Below the pieces are notes generated by a model. That model did not search any database. It was not told the origin of the DNA and saw nothing but the letters and a program-made list of their open reading frames with translations. Below, in pieces: positions 33,460 through 42,841 of a stretch of 64,000 nt of DNA. Source of the stretch: Vandammella animalimorsus (lineage in GTDB: Bacteria > Pseudomonadota > Gammaproteobacteria > Burkholderiales > Burkholderiaceae_C); NCBI RefSeq assembly GCF_002285285.1, contig NZ_NSJF01000005.1, positions 1 to 64,000 of the forward strand. Reading direction: 5' to 3'. Numbering within the stretch: position 1 is the stretch's first letter; every line of letters starts with the position of its first letter. The position numbers and the translations under genes are program-made.

Positions 33460-34506
33460 TCATGGCCGCTGGCGCTGCGCGGGAGCCTTCTGGGCCTGTG
33501 CGGCCCTGGCTTGTTGCAGCCAGCCGTCGAAGGTAGAGCGGTTGGCCTGAATCCAGGCCTCGGTGTGGCGCTCCAGATCGGCGGGGCTGTTTTCGCCCTG
33601 CTGCATGCGCAGATTTTGGGCGTTGATGTCGGCAATGGGGATGCGGGCGATCTCAAACAATTTGGCGGCTGCCGGGTGCTGTTGGGCAAAGCGGCGGTTG
33701 GCCACGATGTGTTCGCGGGCAATCGGGAAGCCATAGTTCTTGCCATCGGGCAGCGTGGTTTGGGCCTGCTTGACGTCGCCGCTCAAATCGGGCAGGGCGG
33801 TGAAGGGCACCTCCAGCCAGCTCACTTCCTGGCCGGGGCGCAGCACGCCGCTGACCCAATAGGGCGTCCAGGTGTAGTAGAGGATGGGCCGGCCAGCGCG
33901 GAAGCGCTCCAGTGTATCGGCCATCAGCGCGTTGTAATTGCCTTGGCGGTGCTCGACGGTCTCGCGCAGCCCATAGGCGCTGAGTTGGTGCTCGATGGCC
34001 AGCTCGCAGCCCCAGCCCGGGTTGCAGCCGGTCAGGTCGGCCTTGCCGTTGCCATCGTGGTCGAACAGCCGGGCGATGGCCGGGTCCTTGAGCTGGGCCA
34101 GATTGGTGATGCGGTGCTCGGTGGCGGTCTTGCGGTCGATCAGATAGCCTTGCGCGCCGCCGTCGATGAACACGCCCTGGCGGAAGAAGACCCGGTCGCC
34201 GCCAGCCTTTTCGTACATGCCTTGGTGCAAGGGCCACCAATTGATGGCGGTGTATGTGGCATCGCCATTGGCAATGGCCAGGTAGGCGGCAGTCAGGTCG
34301 GCTTCCAGAATGGGCTGCACGGCAAAGCCCAGCTCTTGCAATGCACGGTTGACTACCATGGTCTGAAAGCTCTCCTCGGCCAGATTGGTTTTGATGGCCT
34401 TGACTGGCACGGCCGCAGCTTGAGACTGGGCTGGGGCTGCCGGCAGCAAGGCGGCGCTCAGTAAAACGGCGGCGGTCAAGGGTTGAATCAGGCGGGGCAG
34501 GGACAT
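33460..34506 (-). CDS. proX: Glycine betaine/proline ABC transporter substrate-binding protein, copy 2
   Basis: This 348-residue paralogue of the preceding protein has its own signal peptide (about residues 1-30) and the same motifs, for example ATYTAINWWPLHQGM and [16 protein letters not shown]. The ATG at 34506 has AGGAGA at a proper distance; a TTG at 34557 overlaps proW in TTGA fashion and is less likely. Differences around the aromatic motif (NWWPLHQ versus NWKPLHD) could alter substrate preference. A 156-base spacer separates it from copy 1. Confidence 0.88.
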   Translation of the reverse strand: MSLPRLIQPLTAAVLLSAALLPAAPAQSQAAAVPVKAIKTNLAEESFQTMVVNRALQELGFAVQPILEADLTAAYLAIANGDATYTAINWWPLHQGMYEKAGGDRVFFRQGVFIDGGAQGYLIDRKTATEHRITNLAQLKDPAIARLFDHDGNGKADLTGCNPGWGCELAIEHQLSAYGLRETVEHRQGNYNALMADTLERFRAGRPILYYTWTPYWVSGVLRPGQEVSWLEVPFTALPDLSGDVKQAQTTLPDGKNYGFPIAREHIVANRRFAQQHPAAAKLFEIARIPIADINAQNLRMQQGENSPADLERHTEAWIQANRSTFDGWLQQARAAQAQKAPAQRQRP

Positions 34507-34553
34507 TGACACGGGCCTTCTCCTACAAGAAAAAAGTGTGGGCAGCGCAACAC

Positions 34554-35777
34554 TCAATGGCCATGCGCTGGGCGCGATGCGGCAGCCGCTTTGACTGGTT
34601 TTGCGACTGGGTCATGCCTGGCAACGGGTGCTGCAGGGGGACGCTGCACTAATCGCCTCAGCAGACCTAACGGGCCTTGTTGACGCCAGGACTGCCCGGC
34701 TCGCCGGGGTTGGCCCATGGTTTGGGTGATGCGGTCGAGCGTGATGGCCAGCAGTACGATGCCCAAGCCGCCTACGGTCGCCAAGCCCATGTCCAGGCGA
34801 CCGATGCCGCGCAGCACCATCTGCCCCAGGCCGCCGACAGCGATCATCGAAGCAATCACCACCATGGACAGCGACAGCATCAGCGCCTGATTGACGCCAG
34901 CCATGATGGAGGGCATGGCCAATGGCAGCTGCACTTTGGCCAGCAGCTGCAGCGGCGAGGCGCCGTAGGCGCGGGCGGCCTCCACCAGATCGGGGCGTAC
35001 CTGGCGGATCCCGAGATTGGTCAGCCGCACCAGTGGCGGCAGCGCGAACACGATGGTCACGATCACGCCGGGCACGTTGCCGATGCCAAACAGCATTACC
35101 ACGGGCACCAGGTACACGAAGGCAGGGGTGGTTTGCATGGCGTCGAGCACAGGGCGTGCGATGCGCTGGGCGCGGTCGCTGCTGGCCAGCAAAATACCCA
35201 TGGGCAATCCGATCAGCAGGCAGAACACCAGTGAGGTGAGCACCAGCGCCAGTGTGACCATGGCCTCGGGCCAGACGCCGAGCATGGCAATGGTCAGCAG
35301 CGACAGCAAGGCGCCAATGGCAACGCGCCGCCCAGCAAACTGCCAGGCCAGCAGCGCCAGGATGGCAATCATGCCCAGCGTGGGTACGCTCAGCAGCCCC
35401 TGCTCAATGCCGCTGAGCGTGGTGTCGATGGGAGTGCGAATGGTCTGGAAAAAGGGCCGGAAGTGTGCGACGAACCAATTCAGCCCTTGGTTGATCCAGT
35501 CCTGCACGGGCAGGCTGCCATCCCAGAGCTGGTGAAGGGCAAATCCATCGGCTGCCGTGCTGGCGTCGGCGTTTGCGCTACTGGAGAGCCAGTCTGCATT
35601 GGCGCTGGTGCCGCCACCGCCCCAGGGGTTGGCCGGGCTTGCCGGGGCAGTGGATGGGGCGGGGGCGGCGGAAGCCCAGGGATTGTCCGCTGCTGCTGCG
35701 GCCGGGGATGCGGACTGGGAGCTGGCGGTTGGGGCGGCCGTGGCGGCCCAAGGGTTGTCGTGGTGCGTGGAACTCAT
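34554..35777 (-). CDS. proW: Glycine betaine/proline ABC transporter permease ProW
   Basis: This 407-residue permease has the ProW membrane core from about residue 125 to 345, with the coupling loop [18 protein letters not shown]. It is unusual at both ends: the first 80 residues are Ala/Ser/Pro-rich and contain three NPW units ([29 protein letters not shown]), and the last 50 residues are basic and Pro/Ala-rich. It imports betaine-type osmolytes with ProV and ProX. Confidence 0.92.
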   Translation of the reverse strand: MSSTHHDNPWAATAAPTASSQSASPAAAAADNPWASAAPAPSTAPASPANPWGGGGTSANADWLSSSANADASTAADGFALHQLWDGSLPVQDWINQGLNWFVAHFRPFFQTIRTPIDTTLSGIEQGLLSVPTLGMIAILALLAWQFAGRRVAIGALLSLLTIAMLGVWPEAMVTLALVLTSLVFCLLIGLPMGILLASSDRAQRIARPVLDAMQTTPAFVYLVPVVMLFGIGNVPGVIVTIVFALPPLVRLTNLGIRQVRPDLVEAARAYGASPLQLLAKVQLPLAMPSIMAGVNQALMLSLSMVVIASMIAVGGLGQMVLRGIGRLDMGLATVGGLGIVLLAITLDRITQTMGQPRRAGQSWRQQGPLGLLRRLVQRPPAAPVARHDPVAKPVKAAAASRPAHGH

Positions 35778-35779
35778 GC

Positions 35780-35806
35780 GATACGGGCGATACGGGCGAT
35801 ACGGGA
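35780..35806. repeat. Three tandem copies of a 9-base unit between proV and proW
   Basis: CGATACGGG is repeated three times without interruption in the 49-base gap between proV and proW. On the transcribed strand it reads CCCGTATCG. It sits a few bases upstream of the proW start, where a change in copy number could alter the spacing of the leader. Confidence 0.75.
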
Positions 35807-35826
35807 AGAGTGGTGCAGGGGCAGGC

Positions 35827-37080
35827 TCAGGGTGCGGCGGCGCTGTCGGCGGGCTGGGCCGTGGCGGGCTCGCTGGGCAGCGGCGGGGTTTCCCGATCGA
35901 GAAAGCGCAGCAGCCTGGTGCGGCTGACCATGCCCAGCAGCTGCCCGTCCTCGCCCAGCACGGGCAGCGGGTAGCGCGGCTCGGCGGCGCGGCCTACGAC
36001 ATCGGCCACCAGCTCATCGCCACGCACGCTGATGACCTGGGGCAAAAAGGCATCGGACAGTGGCTGCAGCTCGTTGCTGCCATCGCGCGCTTCGCGCAGC
36101 GAGTCGATCGAGACGATGCCCTCGAAACGTTGGCCGCGCGAGACCACATAGCCGAACTCGCGGTCCTGCTCTTGCAGAATGCGCAGCGCTGCGCGCAGGC
36201 CCTTGCCTGGCTTGATCTCCAGCACGGGCTGCGACAGGCGCGCGATGTCGCTGGCCTTGAACACCATGGATGCATCGACCCCCTTGGTGAAGCTGCGCAC
36301 GTAGTCATTGGCGGGGTTGCGCAGAATCTGCTCGGGCGTGCCCACTTGCACCACCTGACCGTCTTTCATGATGGCAATGCGGTTGCCAATGCGCATGGCC
36401 TCATCCAGATCGTGCGAGATGAAAACAATGGTGCGCGGCTTGGCCTCCTGCAGGCGCAGTAGTTCAGACTGCATGTCTGTGCGGATGATCGGATCCAGCG
36501 CCGAAAAGGCCTCGTCCATCAGCAAAATGGACGGATCGGCCGCCAGCGCGCGCGCCAGCCCCACACGCTGCTGCATGCCGCCGGAGAGCTCGTCCGGATA
36601 GCTGGCGCCCCAACTGCCCAGGCCGACTTGCTCCAGGGCATCCTGAGCGGCGCGCTGGCGCGTGGGCTTGTCCACGCCGGCCAGCTCCAGGCCCAGGGCC
36701 GTGTTGTCCAGCACGCTCATGTGCGGCATCAGCGCAAAGGATTGGAACACCATGCTGATGTCCTTGCGGCGCAAGGCGCGTAGTGCGTTTTCGCTGAGCG
36801 CGTTGATGTCCTGCCCGTCCACCAGAATCCGGCCGCTGCTGGGCTCGATCAGCCGGTTGAGCATGCGCACCAGAGTGCTTTTGCCAGAGCCCGACAGGCC
36901 CATGATGACGAAAATCTCCCCGGCTTCGATGTCAAAGTGGGCGTCGAATACGCCGATGGATTGGCCGGTGCGCTCCAGAATGGTCTGCTTGTCCAGGCCT
37001 TGCCGGGCCAGTGCAATGGCCTGCTCGGGTTTGTCGCCAAAGACTTTGAATACATGTTCGATCTGGATGCTTTTGGCCAT
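35827..37080 (-). CDS. proV: Glycine betaine/proline ABC transporter ATPase ProV
   Basis: This 417-residue ATPase has the Walker [17 protein letters not shown], the signature [15 protein letters not shown] and the Walker [17 protein letters not shown], followed from about residue 280 by two CBS domains. In relatives, CBS domains sense ionic strength. It is the first gene of the proVWXX operon. A good sigma-70 promoter is found far upstream at 37507-37535, giving a leader of about 420 bases. Confidence 0.94.
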   Translation of the reverse strand: MAKSIQIEHVFKVFGDKPEQAIALARQGLDKQTILERTGQSIGVFDAHFDIEAGEIFVIMGLSGSGKSTLVRMLNRLIEPSSGRILVDGQDINALSENALRALRRKDISMVFQSFALMPHMSVLDNTALGLELAGVDKPTRQRAAQDALEQVGLGSWGASYPDELSGGMQQRVGLARALAADPSILLMDEAFSALDPIIRTDMQSELLRLQEAKPRTIVFISHDLDEAMRIGNRIAIMKDGQVVQVGTPEQILRNPANDYVRSFTKGVDASMVFKASDIARLSQPVLEIKPGKGLRAALRILQEQDREFGYVVSRGQRFEGIVSIDSLREARDGSNELQPLSDAFLPQVISVRGDELVADVVGRAAEPRYPLPVLGEDGQLLGMVSRTRLLRFLDRETPPLPSEPATAQPADSAAAP

Positions 37081-37506
37081 CAGGGAGGGGGTCCTTCGTC
37101 ATTGGTTGGGGGAAAGCAGGCTGGTCTGTCCACCGGGTGCCTGTGGGTGTGCAAGATGCACAAAGGTACGGCTCGTCACAGTGTGGCCCCGGCACCAGCC
37201 GCCTGGCAGGCAACGGCATTGCACCGTGCAGGCCATGGGAAATGCGTGGCGGCGCCCCAGCCAGTGTGCGATTTGGCGCCAGCTAGGTTATGGGGGGTAG
37301 ACAGGCCTGTGCGGTCGAGAGGGCTGGCAGGCCGCAGAGGCAGCATGACAGCCAGAATCGCTCTTGGGGCGTTGGGGTGGCGAAGCCCCCGGTGTTCAGG
37401 GGCGCTGGGCGGCTGCCGCACCCGTGCCCGGCGGATTGGCCTTCCTGGCCGCGAAAAGGAAACGAGGTTTGAGATCGGAAGCAAAGTGCTGAGCGGTAAG
37501 CAATCC
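37081..37506 (-). other. Long untranslated leader of the proV operon
   Basis: No supported gene lies here. If the promoter at 37507-37535 drives proV, this stretch is a leader of about 420 bases. Small open frames on both strands look like GC-rich shadows without binding sites. I see no recognised riboswitch. The stretch could hold a regulatory RNA structure or an unrecognised small gene. Confidence 0.5.
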
Positions 37507-37535
37507 ATTATAACTTTAAGGTTTTTACGAGGCAA
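37507..37535 (-). promoter_or_regulatory. Sigma-70 promoter reading towards proV
   Basis: On the minus strand TTGCCT (37535-37530) and a perfect TATAAT (37512-37507) are separated by 17 bases. The promoter is embedded in a clearly AT-rich patch (about 37495-37590) in otherwise GC-rich DNA. Transcription would start near 37500. Confidence 0.7.
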
Positions 37536-37807
37536 AAACTATGGTCTTACCGATATTAAGCCAAGTAAAAGACCTGCGATGCGATGGTTTACCCGTAAAT
37601 GCGCTGTGCAGCGGCCATTGGCTTGCGCGAGAGCGTTTTTGACGCACTAGAATCGCACGTATGTGGCCGGTGCTTTGCAGGCATGGGCGGTGGCAATGCT
37701 GCATTTTTGCGGTGGGCCATTGCCGATGCAGACTTACCCGGCGTGATTTGGACTGGCCGGGGGCGGGCGCCATTGCCCCGCCCGGCATTGCCTTCTCAGG
37801 ATGGATC

Positions 37808-38587
37808 ATGATGAAAAAACGACTCCTTGGCGCTGCTGTCGCCGCTGCCTTGGCGATGGGCTCTTCGATGGCCTGGGCGCAGGATTTGCGCGTGGCCGTG
37901 GATCCGACTTATGAGCCCATGGTCTACAAGAATGCCAAGGGCGAGTTGGTAGGCTTCAATATCGACTTCGCCAATGCGCTGTGCGAGGAACTCAAGCGCA
38001 AATGCGTGTTTGTTGAGCAGGTTTGGGATGCCATGATTCCTGGCCTGCAAAGTCGCCGCTACGACGTGATCATCAGCGATATGAACATCACTGAAGAGCG
38101 CAAGCGCGTGATCGATTTCACTGGCCGTTACTACAAGACGCCCAGCGTCATCGTGGTCAAAAACTCGGTGGACTTCAAGGATCTGGACTCTCTCAAGGGC
38201 CTGACCCTGGGCGTGCTCAAGGGCAGCACCATGCAGCGCTATGCCGAGGGCGAGCTGGCCCCCCGTGGCGTGAAACTGATGGGCTATGAGGCGCAGGATC
38301 AGGTGTACCTGGACATCAAGTCTGGGCGCCTTGATGGGACGGTGGCCGACAAGATGGAGGTCGATGGCGCCTTCCTGGGCAAGCCTGAAGGCAAGGATTT
38401 CAAGGTCGTCGGCCCTGACCTGCTGGACGAGAAGTACTTTGGCGAAGGTATGGGTATTGCACTGCGCAAGGGCCAGCCCGAGCTCAAGGAGCAGCTCAAC
38501 AAGGGCATCAAGACCCTGCGTGAAAACGGCAAATACCAGGAAATTGCCAAGAAATATTTCGATTTCGACCCGTACGGGGCGGATTGA
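37808..38587 (+). CDS. Basic amino-acid ABC transporter substrate-binding protein (ArgT/HisJ family)
   Basis: This 259-residue periplasmic protein has a signal peptide ending in SMAWA (about residue 22) and begins QDLRVAVDPTYEPMVYKN as in the lysine/arginine/ornithine/histidine binding proteins. The motifs GFNIDFANAL and YDVIISDMNITEERKRVIDFT are typical. AGGA precedes the ATG pair at 37808 and 37811. It is first in a four-gene importer cluster. The exact amino acid cannot be read from sequence. Confidence 0.9.
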   Translation: MMKKRLLGAAVAAALAMGSSMAWAQDLRVAVDPTYEPMVYKNAKGELVGFNIDFANALCEELKRKCVFVEQVWDAMIPGLQSRRYDVIISDMNITEERKRVIDFTGRYYKTPSVIVVKNSVDFKDLDSLKGLTLGVLKGSTMQRYAEGELAPRGVKLMGYEAQDQVYLDIKSGRLDGTVADKMEVDGAFLGKPEGKDFKVVGPDLLDEKYFGEGMGIALRKGQPELKEQLNKGIKTLRENGKYQEIAKKYFDFDPYGAD

Positions 38588-38608
38588 TTGAACGGGCGCG
38601 CGCAAAGC

Positions 38609-38632
38609 ATGCCCTTGGGTTTGCTGCCCAGG
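38609..38632 (+). other. Stem-loop between binding-protein and permease genes
   Basis: GCCCTTGGG and CCCAGGGC form a stem with one bulge within the 207-base gap after the binding-protein gene. In transporter operons such structures often stabilise the upstream mRNA, giving more binding protein than permease. The rest of the gap shows nothing else clear. Confidence 0.45.
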
Positions 38633-38779
38633 GCGCAGGCTCGGTGCAGCCACATTCGGCCGATTGGCGCAAAGGAAGGTCTGGCTGGGGCGTTCGCCAT
38701 GACGCCTCATCCAGGCTTTTGCCGTTGGGCGCTTGGCGTGTGTGCTGACATTGAGTGTGCGGCTGGTGCGTTGGGCGCG

Positions 38780-38790
38780 TGAACAGGTCT
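38780..38790. repeat. Possible lone repeat end upstream of the permease gene
   Basis: TGAACAGGTCT matches the terminus of the palindromic repeat family and lies five bases before the permease start codon at 38795. It is short and may be chance. Confidence 0.3.
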
Positions 38791-38794
38791 GGTC

Positions 38795-39481
38795 ATGACT
38801 GGCTACTATCTTTCCATCCTGCAAGGGGCGCTGCTGACGGTGGCGCTGTCGTTGGCTTCGCTGCTGGTGGCCATCGTGCTGGGGCTGCTGGGGGCGGGGG
38901 CCAAGCTCTCGCGCAATCGCTTGGCGATGGCGCTGGGGCAGGTCTACACCACGGTGGTGCGTGGCGTGCCTGAATTGCTGCTGCTGCTCTTGGTGTTCTA
39001 TGGCGGCACCACGCTGCTCAATCTGCTGCTGGAGCGCCTGGGCTACACGCAGGGCATCTCCATCAATCCGTTCATGGCCGGGGTGCTGACCATTGGCTTC
39101 ATCTACGGGGCCTATATGACGGAGAACTTCCGTGGCGCCATCAAGGCCATTCCCATCGGCCAGCGCGAGGCCGCCCTGGCGTTTGGCATGCAGCGCTGGC
39201 AGGTGTTTCGCCGCATCACGCTGCCGCAGATGATCCGCTACGTGGTGCCCAGCTTCACCAACAGCTGGATGGCGCTGATCAAGGCCACGGCTTTGGTCAG
39301 CCTGATCAATCTGCAAGACATGACCTATCTGGCCACGCAGGCTGGTCGCGCCACGCGCGAGCCCTTCCTGTTCATTTTGCTGGTGGCGGGCATTTATTTG
39401 CTGTTCACCAGCCTGTCGCTGTGGGTGCTGCGCAAGATCCATGCGCGCTACAGTTTGGGCAGCGAGACCATCAGCCTATGA
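38795..39481 (+). CDS. Basic amino-acid ABC transporter permease (HisQ/ArtQ type)
   Basis: This 228-residue membrane protein has about five helices and the His/Glu/Gln permease signature VRGVPELLLLLLVFYGG, with the coupling loop REAALAFGMQRWQVFRRI. It pairs with the second permease 13 bases downstream. The ribosome binding site is weak. Confidence 0.9.
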   Translation: MTGYYLSILQGALLTVALSLASLLVAIVLGLLGAGAKLSRNRLAMALGQVYTTVVRGVPELLLLLLVFYGGTTLLNLLLERLGYTQGISINPFMAGVLTIGFIYGAYMTENFRGAIKAIPIGQREAALAFGMQRWQVFRRITLPQMIRYVVPSFTNSWMALIKATALVSLINLQDMTYLATQAGRATREPFLFILLVAGIYLLFTSLSLWVLRKIHARYSLGSETISL

Positions 39482-39494
39482 GTGGGAGTGACGC

Positions 39495-40208
39495 ATGCAA
39501 TGGGCTGTGATTTTTGAGCCTGCAACCCTGCAGCTGTATTTCAAGGGCTTGTGGAGCACGTTTGCTATGCTGGCCGGCTTGCTGCTGGCAGGTGGCATTG
39601 CCGGCGTGGTGTTTGCGCTGATGCTGGTGTCACGCTCTTGGATACTGCAGCGCATAGCCTCGACCTTCACCTACTTTGTGCGTGGCACGCCGCTGCTGAT
39701 CCAGATTTACCTGATCTATTTCGGTATCGCCCAGCTGCAGTGGGTACAGGCGCTGTGGGACACGGTCTGGCCGCTGACGCATTTCAAGAATCCGCTGTTT
39801 TGCGCCATGCTGGCTTTCAGCATCAACCACGCGGGCTATTTGGCGGAAATCCTGGCCGGGGCGATTCGCGATACCAGCCGTGGCGAGGTGGAGGCCGCCT
39901 ACGCCATGGGCATGGGGCGTTGGCAAGTCATGCGGCGCATTGTCCTGCCCAGCGCCATGCGCCGTGCGCTGCCGCCCTACAGCAATGAAGTAATGCAGAT
40001 GATGCACGGCACGAGTCTGGCCAGTTCAGTGCCAGGGCTGTTCGAGTTGACCTCGGCAGCCAGCAAGGTCAACCGCGATTACTATCTGACTTTCGAGGCG
40101 TATCTGTTTGCTGCCGCGCTGTACTTGGTCGTCACTTTCACGATGATGGGCCTGTTCCGCCTGGCCGAGAAGCGCTATACGGCCTATCTACAGCCCCATT
40201 CGCACTGA
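39495..40208 (+). CDS. Basic amino-acid ABC transporter permease (HisM/ArtM type)
   Basis: This 237-residue membrane protein has the signature [16 protein letters not shown] and the coupling loop [18 protein letters not shown]. It forms a heterodimer with the preceding permease. It lies 19 bases upstream of the ATPase gene. Confidence 0.9.
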   Translation: MQWAVIFEPATLQLYFKGLWSTFAMLAGLLLAGGIAGVVFALMLVSRSWILQRIASTFTYFVRGTPLLIQIYLIYFGIAQLQWVQALWDTVWPLTHFKNPLFCAMLAFSINHAGYLAEILAGAIRDTSRGEVEAAYAMGMGRWQVMRRIVLPSAMRRALPPYSNEVMQMMHGTSLASSVPGLFELTSAASKVNRDYYLTFEAYLFAAALYLVVTFTMMGLFRLAEKRYTAYLQPHSH

Positions 40209-40227
40209 ACCCACGAGGCAACCAGGC

Positions 40228-41019
40228 ATGACCATGACAGAGCACGCACCCGCCGACATCCAGCTCCAGGTGCTGGACATCCACAAGAATTATGGCGAGC
40301 ATCAGGTGCTGCGCGGCGTGTCACTGTCGGCTCGCGCAGGCGATGTGATCAGCATCATCGGCAGCTCGGGCTCGGGCAAAAGCACCTTTTTGCGCTGCAT
40401 GAACCTGCTTGAACGCCCCAACCAGGGGCGCATTTTGCTCAAGGGCGAAGAGCTGGGCCTGCGCAAGCAGGCCGATGGCGAGCTTCATGCCGCAGACATG
40501 GCCCAGCTGCAGCGCTTTCGCACCAAGCTGGCCATGGTGTTCCAGCACTTCAATCTGTGGGCCCACATGACCGTGCTGCAAAACATCATCGAGGCGCCAG
40601 TGCACGTGCTCAAGCAGCCCAAGGCCCAGGCGCTGGAGGCTGCTGCGCGTTATTTGGACATGGTAGGGCTGACAGGCCAGGGCGACAAATACCCCAGCCA
40701 ACTCTCGGGCGGGCAGCAGCAACGCGTGGCGATCGCCCGCGCCCTGGCCGTGGAGCCTGAGGTGCTGCTGTTTGACGAGCCCACCAGCGCGCTCGATCCG
40801 GAGCTGGTGGGTGAGGTGCTGCGCATCATGCAGTTACTGGCTCAGCAAGGGCGCACCATGGTGGTCGTGACGCACGAGATGGGCTTTGCGCGCGAGGTCT
40901 CCAACCATCTGGTGTTCCTGCACCAAGGCCGCATCGAAGAGCAGGGTGATCCGCGCCAGGTACTGGCCAACCCCAGCAGCGAGCGGCTGGCCAAGTTCCT
41001 CTCCGGCAATCTCAAGTGA
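40228..41019 (+). CDS. Basic amino-acid ABC transporter ATPase (HisP/ArtP type)
   Basis: This 263-residue ATPase has the Walker [19 protein letters not shown], the signature [15 protein letters not shown] and the Walker [16 protein letters not shown]. The insertion [19 protein letters not shown] is characteristic of histidine/arginine-type ATPases. It is last in the operon and followed by a strong terminator. Confidence 0.92.
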   Translation: MTMTEHAPADIQLQVLDIHKNYGEHQVLRGVSLSARAGDVISIIGSSGSGKSTFLRCMNLLERPNQGRILLKGEELGLRKQADGELHAADMAQLQRFRTKLAMVFQHFNLWAHMTVLQNIIEAPVHVLKQPKAQALEAAARYLDMVGLTGQGDKYPSQLSGGQQQRVAIARALAVEPEVLLFDEPTSALDPELVGEVLRIMQLLAQQGRTMVVVTHEMGFAREVSNHLVFLHQGRIEEQGDPRQVLANPSSERLAKFLSGNLK

Positions 41020-41050
41020 GGTTGCAGACAGGTACTCAGAAACCCGCCCG

Positions 41051-41080
41051 AAAAGTCCTCGCAGATGCGAGGACTTTTTT
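41051..41080. terminator. Bidirectional terminator between the importer operon and envZ
   Basis: AAAAGTCCTCGC (41051-41062) and GCGAGGACTTTT (41067-41078) form a perfect 12-base stem with an AGAT loop and T-runs on both strands. It serves the + operon and the convergent envZ gene. Confidence 0.9.
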
Positions 41081-41091
41081 GATTGTGGAGG

Positions 41092-42564
41092 TCAGAACTG
41101 CGTGGGTGGGGAGGCGTTGCGCTTGACCTTGGGCCGCTGCAGGCGTTGCTCGTCCTTCCACTGCGCATTGCTGGGCGCCTGATCGAGGCGGATGTGCGCC
41201 ACCAGACCGCCGCTGCTGGCATTGGTCAGGGAAAAGCGCCCGCCCATGCGCTGCACTGTCTTGTCCACGATGGACAGGCCCAGGCCGGCACCGGCTGCGG
41301 CCGTGCGGGCGCTGTCGCCACGGAAGAAGGGCTTGAGCAGATTGCCCAGCTCCGCCTCAGGCACGCCGGCGCCGTGGTCGCGGATTTTGAGCAGCACGTA
41401 TTTGGAGCCTGAAAATTCGCTGGCGACGATCTCCACCTGCGCGATGCCTGTCTCTGGCGTCTTGCCGTAACGGCGAGCGTTCTCGAGCAAATTGGTGACG
41501 ACACGCGAGAGCTCGATTTCATCGGCGTAGACGTACAAATCGCCCGGCACGCGGGTGCTGATCTCCATCTCGCCCAACTCCTGGATGGAGAACACGCAGT
41601 TGGAGACGATGCTTTGCAGGTTGACGCTGTTGCGCTTGCCGGACACCGGGCGGGCGTAATCCATGAACTTGTCGATGATGGCATCGAGCTGCACGATGTC
41701 GGCCACCATGTGCTCGCGCGCCAGCTCGTCGGCCACGCTCATCTCCGTCTCCAGCCGCAACCGCGCCAGCGGCGTGCGCAGGTCGTGCGAAATGCCCGCC
41801 AGCATCACGGCGCGATCCTGCTCGACCTTGGAGAGCTGTTCGGCCATGCGGTTGAAGCCGATGTTCACTGCGCGGATCTCGCTGGTGGCCACCTCCTCGT
41901 TGAGCTGGCTGTTGCCGAAATCGCCTGAGCCCAGGCGGAAGGTGGCATTGGACAGCTCCTTGATCGGCTTGTTGAGCAGCCGCGTGATGACCGCCGCGCC
42001 AGCCAGCGAGATGCCCACCGCCGCCATCAGCCACAACAGCACGGTGCGCCCGCCCACCGGGCTCAGGCGCGAGCTGTCCATCAACAGCCAGGTGTAGTCG
42101 TCGCCCAGGCGAAAGCTCACCCACAGCCCGGGGGTGCCATTGACCTTCTTGGCCACCAGGGTCTCCATGCCCAGGCGGTTGCGCAATTCGGCGCTGAGCT
42201 TGTTACCCAATGCCGAATCGGTCATCAGCTCATAGGTGTCTGCCGGCTCATGTGGCTGAATGCGCATACCCTCCTGCTCTGACAGCGTCTTGAGCAGTGA
42301 GACGCGTGCGATCGCGTCCGAGTGCGTCAACCCGGCACGGCTGAGATTGACCATGGTGGCAATCTGCTTTGCCGTGTGCAGCGTGCGTGGCTCGAATTCC
42401 AGGGCGCGAAATGATTGAATCCAGACCACGATGGTGGCCACCAGCAGCAGCGACAGCAGGATGAAGGTGCGCCAGAACAGGCTGAGGTGGATGCGGCGCT
42501 GGCGCGCTCCATGGGTTTCTTCAAGCGGCGCATCGTCGTCATCGGTGGAAGCGAGGGTTTTCAT
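41092..42564 (-). CDS. envZ: Two-component sensor histidine kinase, EnvZ/RisS type
   Basis: This 490-residue membrane kinase has a first helix at about residues 29-47, a periplasmic domain of about 130 residues, a second helix near 180-200, a HAMP domain, the phospho-accepting H-box ISHDLRTPLARLRLE and a HATPase domain with NLLENARRYG and GAGLGLSIVDK. The ATG at 42564 is chosen because the longer frame from 42642 adds an improbable tail. With OmpR it probably senses osmotic or pH conditions. It is separated from ompR by 277 bases, an unusually large gap. Confidence 0.88.
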   Translation of the reverse strand: MKTLASTDDDDAPLEETHGARQRRIHLSLFWRTFILLSLLLVATIVVWIQSFRALEFEPRTLHTAKQIATMVNLSRAGLTHSDAIARVSLLKTLSEQEGMRIQPHEPADTYELMTDSALGNKLSAELRNRLGMETLVAKKVNGTPGLWVSFRLGDDYTWLLMDSSRLSPVGGRTVLLWLMAAVGISLAGAAVITRLLNKPIKELSNATFRLGSGDFGNSQLNEEVATSEIRAVNIGFNRMAEQLSKVEQDRAVMLAGISHDLRTPLARLRLETEMSVADELAREHMVADIVQLDAIIDKFMDYARPVSGKRNSVNLQSIVSNCVFSIQELGEMEISTRVPGDLYVYADEIELSRVVTNLLENARRYGKTPETGIAQVEIVASEFSGSKYVLLKIRDHGAGVPEAELGNLLKPFFRGDSARTAAAGAGLGLSIVDKTVQRMGGRFSLTNASSGGLVAHIRLDQAPSNAQWKDEQRLQRPKVKRNASPPTQF

Positions 42565-42687
42565 GGTGGCAGTGTAAAAACGGTGCGACACAGCGGCGTG
42601 AGGCACCCTTGTTCTACGTAAAAGCGGCCGGGGCCAAGGCATTCACTGCTTCAGGCAAGCGGTTGCATGGCCGCATGCGCACAGCAA

Positions 42688-42710
42688 AACCGGGCCATTG
42701 TGGCCCGGTT
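42688..42710 (-). terminator. Stem-loop between ompR and envZ
   Basis: AACCGGGCCA and TGGCCCGGTT form a perfect 10-base stem with a three-base loop, followed on the minus strand by TTGCTG. It may attenuate read-through from ompR into envZ. The T-run is short. Confidence 0.55.
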
Positions 42711-42841
42711 CATGGTTGCAAGCGGCACTCTGTCTGACTATGGTGCAGCGGTCTCTTGACCATGTGTGCGAACTTGACAAGTTCAGGGCGGAGGCGCGGC
42801 GGCTTGCCCACACAAGGATTTCCTCTTTCTTTGTCAGTGGG

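Noticed and set aside
37176..37535. Possible 119-residue protein in the proV leader
   Set aside because: Its start lies upstream of the predicted transcription start, has no binding site, and the sequence has the Arg/Pro/Ala bias of a shadow frame.
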